Shown here piece after piece: positions 22,501-28,202 of a DNA stretch of 54,648 nt. Both the position numbers and the translations under genes were made by a program. The DNA lies in assembly GCA_020627785.1 (NCBI GenBank), contig JAHDGF010000004.1, positions 1 through 54,648 of the forward strand, in the 5' to 3' direction. Source of the stretch: Saprospiraceae bacterium. Lineage in GTDB: Bacteria > Bacteroidota > Bacteroidia > Chitinophagales > Saprospiraceae. Below the pieces are notes generated by a model. The model was not told where the DNA came from. It searched no databases and was given only the letters and a program-made list of their open reading frames with translations. Positions within the stretch are counted from its first letter, which is position 1. Each line of letters begins with the position of its first letter.

Positions 22501-24590
22501 AATCAGGGGAATATTCAGTAACCATCACCGATGAAAATGGATGTACTGCAACTTCAATACATTATTTAGAAGTGATTGAAACTCCTGCAATAGGTTTGGT
22601 CGATTACTACTGTAATGAAGAAGAAACAGAATACACAGCAGTATTTATAACACAAGCAACAACTATTTCTGTTAGTGGAGGGTATGATTATGTTGAGGTA
22701 GGTGAATATACTTATGAGATTTCATTCATTGATATAAATGATGTTGTTTCAATTCAAGTAGAAGCTAATGGGTTATCATGTATGAATACTTTGGAGGTTC
22801 AACCACCAAATTGTAATTGTGAAGCCATTGCAGATGCTGGTAGTCCTGCATACCTAGATTGTGATACCGAGTCAGTAGTTATTGGAGGTCCATTGACCAG
22901 CAATGGGTCTGATTTTGAAACCAGTTGGTTTGATGCAGAAGGAAACCTAATCTCTAACGGCTTAACAGTTGAGGTTAATGAACCTGGTATCTATACACTA
23001 GAAGTAGAAGATATTGTTCTGGGTTGTTCGGACATTGAAAGTGTTTTGGTTGAAGATCTTAGTGATATGCCAGTAGCAGTAATCCTTTCCTTGACGGATA
23101 ATGTAATTGATTGCACCATTTCGAGTGTTGATCTTTATGTTGATCCAGAAGATAATATTCTTTATTCATGGCAAACAGCTGGAGGAGAGATGGAGACTAC
23201 AGAAATAAATGTGACTGAAGGTGGTGAAGTTATCTTGATGGCCATTGATACGATCTCAGGATGCATGAGCACAGATACTTTTATGATTATGGATTATTCT
23301 GAATATCCACTTCTTGAAATTGAAAGTCCAGACACATTAAATTGTAACATCGATGAAGTAGCGCTGATTGCAACTACCGAGATGTTGGAGAATGAATTGC
23401 AAGTAAATTGGTTTGATGAAAACGGAGGTTTGATTTCAGAAGACGAACTTCAAATAATGGTGGCAGAAGCAGGAACATATATAATTGAAGTAGTAGATCT
23501 TGTCAATGGTTGTCAGAACTCTGATACAATTGAAGTATTGACCAATGAATTTTTACCTGATTTAGATCTTGAAGAAGAACTTTATATTCCATGTGATGTA
23601 ACATCAGTGGATGTTGAATTCTTCATTTCTAATGATCCAAATTTAGAAAGAGACTATGAGATTATTTGGTCTGACGAAAACGGAAATTTTTGGTCTGATG
23701 CTGAATGGTCGGGAGTTGTTAATTATGACGGAACTTACTACGTCGAGGTTATAGATAGTCAGACTGGATGCAGTGTTCAAGATTCAGTTCTAGTCACTAT
23801 TGATGAAAATAAACCTTATGGTTTCCTTTCAGATGTAGTAGATCCTTATTGTAGTAATGAAAATGATGGCTCAATAAACATTGCAGATGTAAACGGCGGA
23901 AATGCCCCGTATGTATTTACACTTAATGGAGAAGAATCCAATTTTGATGGACTCTTTGACGGTCTAGGAGCTGGAGAGCATCACCTTTTAGTTGAAGATG
24001 CTTCTGGTTGTGTTTATGATACGGTCTTTGTGATAGAATATGATAATTTAGTTTCGCTTGATGTAAACCCTAAAGTTTTAGAGTTAGTTGAGGGTGAGGT
24101 TGGACAGGTTCTAATAGAAACAAATCTCACGGGCGATTATGAATTATTGTGGGACAACACCACGGGTATCTCTTGCTTAGATTGCTTAATACCTGCTGTT
24201 TCACCAGATACAGATCAAACATACCAAATCACCATTTATGATGAATTTGGTTGTTCTGATACCACCACATTTAGAGCGGTCTATGATACTGATAACAATA
24301 TAGGGTGGCCTAATATATTTACTCCTGGAGTTGGTGATGTAAAAAATCAGAAGTTCACTCTGTTTGGAGATAGGAATGTTAAACGAATTGAAGATTTACG
24401 GATTTTTGATAGATGGGGAGAGCTCATGTTCTTTCAAGAGGATTTTCCGCCAAACACCGTTTATTTTGGTTGGGATGGTACTTTCCAAGGCCAACCCGTT
24501 GTGAATGGAGTATATGTTTTTATAGCACACTACTCAACCATAAGCGGAGAAGTAGTTATGGTTAAAGGAGATATAACTGTTGTTCGTTAA
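10551..24590 (+). CDS. Giant repetitive surface adhesin with 41 Ig-like repeats, SprB repeat and T9SS type B (CHU_C) signal
   Basis: A 4679-residue secreted protein, probably a filamentous cell-surface adhesin or gliding-type adhesin. Order of parts: signal peptide (about 1-26, ending CKAQ); an N-terminal Cys-rich region (27-250); four to six HYR-like beta domains (about 250-760, with phrases such as PPADITVDCYSDIPV); three Cys/Asp modules beginning CDDGDPCT (764 to about 890); a short Ig-like link; then 40 back-to-back ~70-residue Ig/PKD-like domains (962-3780), each with ICPGG-, SYEWSNGETT- and GTYSVTVTDxNGC-like signatures. A second family of C-x-C-x-A domains plus a 41st repeat (about 3942-4010) follows, then a SprB-type repeat (about 4425-4495) and a type B/CHU_C gliding-associated sorting domain (about 4583-4679, with RIFDRWGELMF and GWDGTFQGQPV). 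The paired Cys in each repeat suggest disulfides. It stands alone with its own terminator. The ligand is unknown. Confidence 0.93.
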   Translation: MFSTVNYQRLFIFACLVFLGTLCKAQCSNVTIIDFTADGSCPVGCGSLPGCVTTTVTVSNSDTYCCEGTNNTNSSRCKMLVINTPSSDASCFDITATPQDNGANWWMVDDSDGLCYSDPSVIYPLNGGTSINFQVYDEGGPIELVVCKQGTGDIDIELCAIPCCTINSISIPDESYLCYENVPEPVTTDDFLALGGIIDAIDATGNGCANMEFSYIDSAIPSQICTDRIFTRTYTVCFCGSQNFTFDQIITISADNLPPELEIGGSTTDFPVQDLGCLSAPPTLPLELSVTGITDDCSPIDPSEVVITDDYPGIEDPSCFYTITRTYSISDACDAVAEVTETFTYSLNANGPEFPTGPADITITCLSELGAAPDLDWTDDCDGTGTVPATETIGTMDDCTGGIVSREWEYTDACGLTGTFIQQITVEPITSLTFLNPPSDVTIFCGESAPPIVDLDYTNSAIDPSCETAGTISPVESGSLNSCGDQLTRTYEFTSTCGVTINHVQTITLTDNTSPVIDNPPADITVDCYSDIPVMPTVTWTDDCDGNGDTAAIELGTIDNCSQSVIERTFSYTDNCNNLASHTQYITIEPIPDIIWTSPLPADVTIDCNDAIPSGLDLDYSNGASNPDCLNEGTVSYVDSGSLSVCGDQITRTWSVDADPSSCINALTHSITITLNDNDPPIFVNLPSASANVSCVSDIPTSQDLEWLDDCDGAGVVGYTDSGSPDACNGGSITRTWSHTDACGNGPIEFSMIYIIEAPLFTSCDDGDPCTDNDMEKLDCDGGVCVPCAGVPTDCNGLLTTVSCDDGDPCTENDEQEVACDGTICVPCAGVPVATCSGVAPNVTLPCDDGDPCTINDEYQVDGCDLMTECVPCAGTLSPTPDPTPNPTNLACMDETTILNVAGCSGTLTWYDAVGGAVLFVGNDFVTPVITNDISFWVTCTVNGCESNPVEVVVTVTSATLPNITGPDLLCTGQETITLTADAGYSTYDWGSGPGTDQSLSVSDAGTYGVTVTDVNGCVASTSYTVNAAPLPDVAIAGSTTFCTGGSTTLNVPPDYVNYNWAPGGESSDAITINAAGTYSVTVTDVNGCTGSADITVSIADNLVPQITGDLSFCAGGTTDISVGSGYTSINWGPGGESTESISVSAAGTYTVTVTDSDGCSGTASVDIIENQNPTPNISGSTGICNGGTELLTADAGFDSYIWSDGSINQDLSITADGTYGVTVTDANGCTGEASITVALIPDLVVDITGDDMLCPGGSDQVTVSATAGFSSYEWSNAGSTNEDLIINAVGTYTVTVTDANGCTGTNSITITEDTPPTVNIDGNLTFCSGFSTTLSATAGFTSYDWSTAETTSLIDVNVSGTYSVTVTDTDGCTNTAEITITELSQLEPTMLGELDICPGGNEEVTLSVQGSYDSYDWGSGPGTDATLMVNAAGTYSVTVTDANGCSGNTSVTVVENMVDPVDILGGPNFCAGTTLDLTATAGFAEYNWSNGINVETITINTQGTYSVTVTDANGCTNTASIDVVEIPDPMVDVTGDDLLCPGGSDMITLTATTGYTGYSWSNGGSTTNELVITDIGTYTVTVTDGNGCTNTASFEVSQDTPPDVVIDGNQTFCLGFSTTLTATAGYVNYNWSNGETTNAVTIDISGTYTVTVTDTDGCTNTAEITVNELTQLEPMINGELDICPGGAEDVELSLGGTYVTYTWGDGSADPTLTVNAAGTYSVTVTDSNGCSGNSSITIVENVVAPLDITGGPTFCQGSSLVLTASGGFEEYNWSSGDTNGTIILNTPGIYSVTATDANGCTNTAELEVIEIPDPVVEITGDDLLCPGGSDMITLTATSGYASYEWSNAGSTTNELVITQVGTYTVTITDDNGCNNTASFDVIEDTPPDVIIDGNENFCLGFDTDLSATAGYTSYEWSNGETTAGITVNISGTYTVTVTDEDGCTNTAEITVTELLQLEPMILGDLDICPGGAEQVDLSVDGTYVTYEWGDGTTNPTLTVNAAGSYTVTVTDENGCSGNTSVTIIENIIPPLDITGGDQYCEGSSLTVFASGGFDSYTWSTGDTGVSLSVDAPGVYSVTATDSNGCTNTASLDIIENPTPEPEITGDFEICEGEATTIDIGSWDAYEWGDGSTGQTLDITGPGTYTATITDANGCTGTASVDVIEYPNPEPQILGDLMFCLNGSTDLSIGGTYVGYEWTDGSTDPMVNVTDIGDFSVTVTDENGCTGTATVTIELQDMLYPTITGPDLVCVGSTVDLDAGVYDSYVWGDGSTQQTLTVSGAGTYEVTVTDEDGCSGVASYTLIEADPEPVNIDGNPWICDGSTSILTASGNNLVGFVWSNGENSFTNVISEPGIYSVTATDANGCTSTNEIEITLQLPPVATIIGDQLLCAGGEATIGVAETFVEYEWSTGETTQEIIVNTAGIYSVVVIDDFGCQTVLEFDLMEVPNPEPEITGQLIFCIDGFTEIFAEGWESVIWNTGETTESIIVDIEGDYTVTVTDINGCVGSSTVTVVEQEELMPTMTGEDFCDGETITVRVPGVYATYQWESGETTGAITVSESGTYAVTVTDAFGCSGNTSITVVEHPIPDIEIIGELEICSGESTLLTGPDDMQYYQWSPSGGGQTLEVTEQGTYSLTITDYNGCQNVASVFVNMHPETEPQILGDQYFCADYENELWLADDYVEYSWSTGETTPTIMYGGYDGVSVTVTDFNGCTGTDEFFTIQYETNPVEITGSTTFCIGGYSLLDAGEWITYEWIGPLDGNEQTLEAALPGYYTVYVTDYNGCTTSASIEIEQGTFLEPTIDDYFELCEGGSIILDAGTFDSYNWEGPITGTEQTLEVNLPGWYTLTVEDDLNCSGSVDIEVVQVAAPLPIINGTTSVCDGNPAVLSIGAFDQVLWSTGQTESSISVVSAGNYSVTVTDISGCTGASSVAVTTSDNPVIDISGDAIICPGTSSLLSVGNYDNYIWSTGETTQSITVSNEGIYGVTVTDNNGCSAFGELTVSIVNTDNLVIGGSTTICIGSSTTLDAGVQFSNWLWSTGETTQTIIVDQEGSYSVTVTDPSGCELTASTSISIETSLNISILGQTSICEGETTILDAGNFDSWVWTTPEGPFNTQTIEVSTPGIYSVVVDDGNGCSGSGDLTLAVGNIDPPTLTGLTTICDGESTTLAVEENYSSYQWSNGAQTQSTEISNAGSHSVTVTNAEGCSAVSSIDVIANQAPIATILGENTFCPGATVILDAGNFASYEWSVPGVSSQTLEIGSPGIISVTVTNDEGCQGIASIELFELEEEDINIIGSTTFCVGGFTTLEVDPNIGMITWSTGETTSSIEVDEPGTYTVSGVNEAGCNIQGNITITEDTSLSISIESDLTAICNDENTNLLLEGTYDVYEWSTGQTTSSISVDEPGVYAVTVYDASGCSGEDSIEITQGSVEVPNLLGDEYLCEGGQSIISIQQSYLSYEWSTGETNSSITVNNAGTYSVTVVSFDGCESTGAITVSESLNPEPTISGDEDICQGASTILTVDDFASYLWSIPGENGNSIMVEQPGTYTVTVTNDFGCQGSATFTVTELMPQTVEIGGSPTFCPGTSTFIAVDDSWQSVSWSTGETTNTIEIDQAGLYDVTVTDDNGCESIGTTQVSEDTDLYPTILGDPIICEGGATILDGGLGFGSWEWSNGLTGQFIEVTETGNYSVTVSDVSGQCTGVGEFTVDVAPTPMPEIQGPESLCPGELSNLIVLGSYDSFIWSTGETTQSIEINQGGDYEVIVLDENGCEGMSIITVVDEDGPFYELSSVDCEDGNSTYSVVLITDAINVSNNLDLNYEVIGDGEYLFSGIDTLFNLELNIGNGGIECQSIISVDAPNCGCQAMAIAGSNQSLSCEVNSVQIGDGSITIEDNFSYEWKDEEGNIIGEGATTMVSEAGVYTLVVTDLLNDCSDSDQVNVDNGDLPSINIFGEESICQDTETMLSADGDFSNYEWSTGENSAEIIVSESGEYSVTITDENGCTATSIHYLEVIETPAIGLVDYYCNEEETEYTAVFITQATTISVSGGYDYVEVGEYTYEISFIDINDVVSIQVEANGLSCMNTLEVQPPNCNCEAIADAGSPAYLDCDTESVVIGGPLTSNGSDFETSWFDAEGNLISNGLTVEVNEPGIYTLEVEDIVLGCSDIESVLVEDLSDMPVAVILSLTDNVIDCTISSVDLYVDPEDNILYSWQTAGGEMETTEINVTEGGEVILMAIDTISGCMSTDTFMIMDYSEYPLLEIESPDTLNCNIDEVALIATTEMLENELQVNWFDENGGLISEDELQIMVAEAGTYIIEVVDLVNGCQNSDTIEVLTNEFLPDLDLEEELYIPCDVTSVDVEFFISNDPNLERDYEIIWSDENGNFWSDAEWSGVVNYDGTYYVEVIDSQTGCSVQDSVLVTIDENKPYGFLSDVVDPYCSNENDGSINIADVNGGNAPYVFTLNGEESNFDGLFDGLGAGEHHLLVEDASGCVYDTVFVIEYDNLVSLDVNPKVLELVEGEVGQVLIETNLTGDYELLWDNTTGISCLDCLIPAVSPDTDQTYQITIYDEFGCSDTTTFRAVYDTDNNIGWPNIFTPGVGDVKNQKFTLFGDRNVKRIEDLRIFDRWGELMFFQEDFPPNTVYFGWDGTFQGQPVVNGVYVFIAHYSTISGEVVMVKGDITVVR
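12840..13190 (+). repeat. Three Cys/Asp modules (CDDGDPCT type) within the giant adhesin
   Basis: Three copies of a 40-45-residue module start at 12840, about 12960 and 13089, each beginning CDDGDPCT and ending PCAG. They resemble the CDDNDACTxNDVY modules of the phosphoesterase at 80-5419, which also end in CAG. The modules are probably disulfide-stabilised and may bind calcium. Confidence 0.8.
13434..21890 (+). repeat. Array of 40 tandem ~70-residue Ig/PKD-like repeats
   Basis: Counting each unit by its I-G-x(4)-C start and its SVTVTDxNGC-like end, I find 40 adjoining copies over residues 962-3780 (mean 70.5 residues, about 211 bp). Nearly every unit has one Cys near position 10 and one near position 53, a Trp near 30, and the GTYxVTVTD strand. 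Later copies (from about unit 17) are more diverged than units 5-16. A detached copy lies near 22374-22580. Confidence 0.92.
14283..16847 (+). repeat. Higher-order repeat: three copies of a four-unit block, period ~855 bp
   Basis: Units 5-8, 9-12 and 13-16 of the array correspond one to one. The four unit types begin with ITGDDLLCPGGSD, VIDGNxxFCLGF, LEPMxxGELDICPGG and LDITGGxxFCxG, each found three times in that order. Copies begin at 14283, 15141 and 15996 (spacings 858 and 855 bp). The block was duplicated as four domains together. Confidence 0.9.
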
Positions 24591-24618
24591 GACTCTTAGA
24601 GAAAAGAGAAGAAATAGT

Positions 24619-24651
24619 GAGGCTGTTACTTTAGTGACAGCCTCTTTTTGT
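24619..24651 (+). terminator. Rho-independent terminator after the giant adhesin
   Basis: An 11-bp stem (arms 24619-24629 and 24634-24644, one U-G pair) with loop TTTA, followed by TTTTTGTTTT. It begins 29 bp after the adhesin stop codon and isolates the gene from the convergent lptE operon. Confidence 0.9.
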
Positions 24652-24837
24652 TTTATTAGCATTGATTGTGTTCAAGCTTTCTTTCTGCATTGTCACTTTG
24701 TGCTATTTTTATTCTTCCGCAAATGTTGAAATTACAATTGACAGAATTCAATAGGCCCAGTAAGTTTGAAAAGAAAACCTTCGGTCGTAATGGCTGAACT
24801 ATACTAATGAAAAGTACTATGGATTTTTTAAGTAATA

Positions 24838-25323
24838 CTACCAGTCAGAAAAGGTATCGTTGAAAATCCTTTCAGTAATGTCATCAAAGATGGTAGAGAT
24901 CAATTCTTCCTCTCTATCCTGTAAGTTTTCAGAAGCTGGATAATCTTCAAAGGCATTAAATGATTTCGTGTAATCATTTTCTTCATTTGTGGTATCCTCA
25001 TAACTAATACTCAAACCTATATCCAATCTATTAAATGCCACGAGATCTCCTTCTTGTGGGGCTACTGAGTTAATGGAATACTTAGTTATGACCGGGGTGA
25101 ATATCACATGTGGATCTTGGTCATCATACAATAATCGAGATTGTTCCCTGACCTTCTGCCTTAGTGTCTCCAAAAATATCTGAGCCACCTCAGCAGGTGC
25201 ATTCAGTTCTCGTACTTCGACTGGCTCTACGTAGTATGTTTTGACCTGATCCGGAATTGTAATTCCTTTAAACGACAAACAAGAACTAAATCCGAAAAAC
25301 AGGAATATTAGGGAATATCTCAT
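24838..25323 (-). CDS. lptE: LptE family LPS-assembly lipoprotein
   Basis: A 161-residue outer-membrane lipoprotein that would plug the LptD barrel in lipopolysaccharide export. It has a short lipoprotein signal with Cys at about residue 15 (FGFSSC). The mature part fits the Bacteroidota LptE form: a YYVEPVEVREL-like first strand, a helix with ETLRQKVREQSRLL, then a sheet containing VITKYSINSVAPQEGD, and a C-terminal helix with ISTIFDDITERIFND. Its ATG overlaps the stop of the sigma-54 activator gene as ATGA. In relatives the next genes are a TPR protein and secG; here they are 14.7 kb away across the giant adhesin gene. The identity rests on family resemblance plus position. Confidence 0.85.
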   Translation of the reverse strand: MRYSLIFLFFGFSSCLSFKGITIPDQVKTYYVEPVEVRELNAPAEVAQIFLETLRQKVREQSRLLYDDQDPHVIFTPVITKYSINSVAPQEGDLVAFNRLDIGLSISYEDTTNEENDYTKSFNAFEDYPASENLQDREEELISTIFDDITERIFNDTFSDW

Positions 25324-26567
25324 TCTGCAATATTGTGTTCTTTAATTTTTCTATATAACGTACGTTCTGATATTCCTAGTTCTTCTGAAGCATCCTTTCT
25401 TCTCCCTTTATGCTTTTTTAGAGCCTTTTGAATGAGCTCAATGGTTTTGTCTTCTAAGGATAGATTTTCCTCAACCACTTCTGAATCTCTATAATGGTCA
25501 TTAAATGGTTGAATAATCACAGGCTGGTTTGGTTCGTCTTCAAATTCTCGACTATTGGCAAGTACCATTTCCCTTTCGTATTGAGAAATGCTGGTTGGTG
25601 CCGCAGTCATTCCAACTTTTTCCGGCACATTTAAATTGTTTGATTTAATTAAGCTGTAAACCAGATTTTTGAGATCATTTAAATCTCCTTTCATGTCAAA
25701 AAGAAACTTGTATAAAATCTCCCGCTCTTCAAAATTATTCTCCGTAGTTTGCCCAGAAGAAGCAATACTCGGCAAATTACGTTGGGCCAACTTAGGCGAT
25801 ATCGAAAGTAAATCTTCTGCGCTGATGACCTGTTCTTCAGAAAGCACGGAACACTGTTCTACCAAATTTCGTAGCTCTCGTATATTTCCAGGCCAACGAT
25901 AATTCTCTAGTAGTTTTATCCCTTCTTCATTTAAACGTATCGGGTCTGTGTGATACTTGCCTGCAAAGTCTGTCGCAAATTTTCTAAATAAAATATGAAT
26001 GTCCTCGCGACGTTCATGTAAGGCAGGAACTCTAATCGGAACAGTATTCAATCGATAGTAAAGGTCCTCTCTGAATTTATTTTTTCTAATCTTTTCATTG
26101 AGGTCAACATTTGTTGCAGCGATGATTCTAACATCTGTCTTCTGTACCTTTGACGACCCAACTTTTATATATTCTCCAGATTCTAAAACTCTTAAAAGAT
26201 AAGCCTGAGTGTCTAGTGGCATCTCTCCAATTTCATCCAAGAAAATCGTTCCCCCGTTTACGGTTTCGAAATATCCTTTTCTATCTGCCGTAGCCCCAGT
26301 AAAGGCTCCTTTTTCATGTCCAAACAATTCAGAATTAATGGTCCCTTCAGGTATTGCTCCAGTATTTATGGCTATGGAAGGCCCATGTTTTCGCTTACTT
26401 AATTCATGTATGATCTTATGAATGGCTTCTTTACCCACACCACTTTCTCCTTCTACCAATACCGTTAGATCAGTATTGGCGACCTGGATAGCAGTACGTA
26501 TGGCTCGATTCAATCCTTCTGAATTCCCTATAATTCCAAACCTACGTTTTACTGATTGTAAATCCAT
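25320..26567 (-). CDS. Sigma-54-dependent AAA+ transcriptional activator with Fis-type HTH
   Basis: A 415-residue cytoplasmic activator that remodels sigma-54 RNA polymerase by ATP hydrolysis. The AAA+ domain fills residues about 8-245: Walker A GESGVGKE, the sigma-54 contact loop GAFTGA, Walker B GTIFLDEIGE, and the arginine-finger region REDLYYRLNTVPI. A linker of ~100 residues leads to a Fis-like helix-turn-helix at the C-terminus (KDASEELGISERTLYRKI). There is no N-terminal receiver, GAF or PAS domain, so it must be controlled otherwise, perhaps by a partner protein or by expression level. It lies between miaB (1-bp gap) and lptE (4-bp overlap), as in other Bacteroidota, which suggests an envelope-related regulon, but I found no convincing sigma-54 site nearby. 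Confidence 0.94.
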   Translation of the reverse strand: MDLQSVKRRFGIIGNSEGLNRAIRTAIQVANTDLTVLVEGESGVGKEAIHKIIHELSKRKHGPSIAINTGAIPEGTINSELFGHEKGAFTGATADRKGYFETVNGGTIFLDEIGEMPLDTQAYLLRVLESGEYIKVGSSKVQKTDVRIIAATNVDLNEKIRKNKFREDLYYRLNTVPIRVPALHERREDIHILFRKFATDFAGKYHTDPIRLNEEGIKLLENYRWPGNIRELRNLVEQCSVLSEEQVISAEDLLSISPKLAQRNLPSIASSGQTTENNFEEREILYKFLFDMKGDLNDLKNLVYSLIKSNNLNVPEKVGMTAAPTSISQYEREMVLANSREFEDEPNQPVIIQPFNDHYRDSEVVEENLSLEDKTIELIQKALKKHKGRRKDASEELGISERTLYRKIKEHNIAE

Positions 26568-26568
26568 T

Positions 26569-27999
26569 CTAATCTATCTTCTTAGTTATATGACCAAATA
26601 AGGTTGCTGAATTACACGATTCAATTTTTACCATGACATAATCACCAGGAAGCACTCCAGGAATTTTATCAAAAATGACCATTTTAAATCGACCAGTTTT
26701 CCCTTTGAATTGAAGATCAGATTTTTTAGAATTACCTTCTACCAGTACTTCGTAGGTCCGTCCTATATCTTTTAAATTACTTTGCCTAGATTCCTCCCGC
26801 TGAACATCCACAATTTCTGCCAATCTCCGTTTCTTAGTCTCATAAGGAATATCATCCTCATATTTTCTTGCAGCCATAGTTCCTGGTCTTTCAGAATAAT
26901 AAAACATATAAGAAAGAATAAACTTAGACCATTTAATGAGGTCAATTGTATCTTGGTGTTCTTCCTCGGTTTCGGTGCAGAATCCAGTAATAATATCTGA
27001 AGAGATTGTACAATCAGGAATCAATTCGTAAATCCGATTGATCTTAGCTTCATACCAAGGTCGATCGTAGGTACGGTTCATCAATTTTAAAATGCGACTG
27101 TTGCCAGATTGTGCAGGGAGATGAATGTAGTTGCAGATGTTGTGATGATCTCTGATTGCATATAAAACTTCGTCAGTGATATCCTTGGGATGTGAGGTGG
27201 AGAATCTAACTCGTAACTTTGGATTTACCTCAGCAACCATTACAAGCAATTCAGCGAAACTAACCGCTGCACCTGTTTCTGGATTTTCCCAACGATAGGA
27301 ATCAACATTTTGTCCTAGTAAGGTTACCTCCTTATATCCACGATCAAACACATCTTGTGCTTCTGCAACGATCGTGAAGGCATTTCTACTTCTTTCTCTA
27401 CCTCTGGTAAAAGGTACCACGCAGAACGAGCACATATTATCACAACCTCTCATGATAGAAATGTAAGCCAAGACACCATTACTCTCTAATCGAAGAGGAG
27501 TAATATCATCATACGTTTCCTCCCTTGATAAAAGAACATTGATTCCTTTCTGGCCAGTTAGAGCTGCATTGACAAGCCCAGGTAACTCTCTATAAGCATC
27601 GGGTCCTACAACAAGGTCAACGAGCTTTTCTTCTTCCATCAACTTTGTCTTCAAGCGTTCAGCCATACAACCAAGGACTCCAATAACCAACTTTTTATTT
27701 TCCCTTTTAGCTTTATTAAAGACGGTCAAACGTTGCCTGATGGTATCCTCTGCTTTTTCACGGATGGAGCAGGTATTGATGAGCACTAAATCTGCTTGAT
27801 CCATTTCTTTAGTTGGACCATATCCCTCTTTATTTAAAATGGAAGCCACAATTTCAGAATCACTAAAATTCATAGCACATCCATAACTTTCAATGTAGAA
27901 TGACTTGGATAATTTATGAGGTGAAGCTCCGGTCAAAACCTCTCCTTGACGGTCAACCAAAATTTCTTTCTCTTTCGTTTCTATTTCTTGCTCTAACAT
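26569..27999 (-). CDS. miaB: tRNA-2-methylthio-N6-dimethylallyladenosine synthase MiaB
   Basis: A 476-residue radical-SAM methylthiotransferase that adds the 2-methylthio group to i6A37 of tRNAs reading UNN codons. N-terminal UPF0004 domain (about 32-150) carries the three auxiliary-cluster Cys in ESYGCAMNFSDSE, NTCSIREKA and GVLGCMAERL. The radical SAM domain holds RGCDNMCSFCVVP (CxxxCxxC) near residues 187-194. A TRAM domain closes the protein. The ~30-residue N-terminal extension before SFYIESYGC is common in Bacteroidota. It is the first gene of the miaB - activator - lptE operon and is preceded by a good TAACTTTG -7 box. Confidence 0.97.
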   Translation of the reverse strand: MLEQEIETKEKEILVDRQGEVLTGASPHKLSKSFYIESYGCAMNFSDSEIVASILNKEGYGPTKEMDQADLVLINTCSIREKAEDTIRQRLTVFNKAKRENKKLVIGVLGCMAERLKTKLMEEEKLVDLVVGPDAYRELPGLVNAALTGQKGINVLLSREETYDDITPLRLESNGVLAYISIMRGCDNMCSFCVVPFTRGRERSRNAFTIVAEAQDVFDRGYKEVTLLGQNVDSYRWENPETGAAVSFAELLVMVAEVNPKLRVRFSTSHPKDITDEVLYAIRDHHNICNYIHLPAQSGNSRILKLMNRTYDRPWYEAKINRIYELIPDCTISSDIITGFCTETEEEHQDTIDLIKWSKFILSYMFYYSERPGTMAARKYEDDIPYETKKRRLAEIVDVQREESRQSNLKDIGRTYEVLVEGNSKKSDLQFKGKTGRFKMVIFDKIPGVLPGDYVMVKIESCNSATLFGHITKKID

Positions 28000-28019
28000 G
28001 CTTTAACCTATTGGAAGGC

Positions 28020-28051
28020 CAAAGTTAAACAATACTTGTGAGTATGACAAT
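28020..28051 (-). promoter_or_regulatory. Bacteroidota housekeeping promoter of the miaB operon
   Basis: On the minus strand TAACTTTG (28020-28027) matches TAnnTTTG exactly; an ATTG (28048-28051) lies 20 bp upstream where TTTG is expected. The predicted start site leaves a leader of roughly 15 bases before the miaB ATG at 27999. Confidence 0.6.
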
Positions 28052-28104
28052 ATGTCAGTGGTGAAAGGAAAGATTATTTATTGAATTACTGTTTTCAGTA
28101 ACTC

Positions 28105-28144
28105 ATAAATAAAAAAGTAGTAGCTCACCAGCTACTACTTTTTT
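28105..28144 (-). terminator. Strong symmetric terminator after the thiolase gene
   Basis: A perfect 15-bp stem (arms 28111-28125 and 28130-28144) with loop CACC. The arms end in six A and six T, so it can work in both directions. It lies about 60 bp past the thiolase stop and keeps that transcript out of the miaB operon. Confidence 0.9.
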
Positions 28145-28202
28145 AATTTTCTATTATCTCTTTTGCTTTCGCAAATATCTATTTTTATATAAAATAGGGT
28201 AC

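Noticed and set aside
8601..24629. Shared GAGGCTGTTA in the secG and adhesin terminators as a mobile repeat
   Set aside because: Ten bases shared within GC-rich terminator stems is plausible by chance and the flanks are unrelated.
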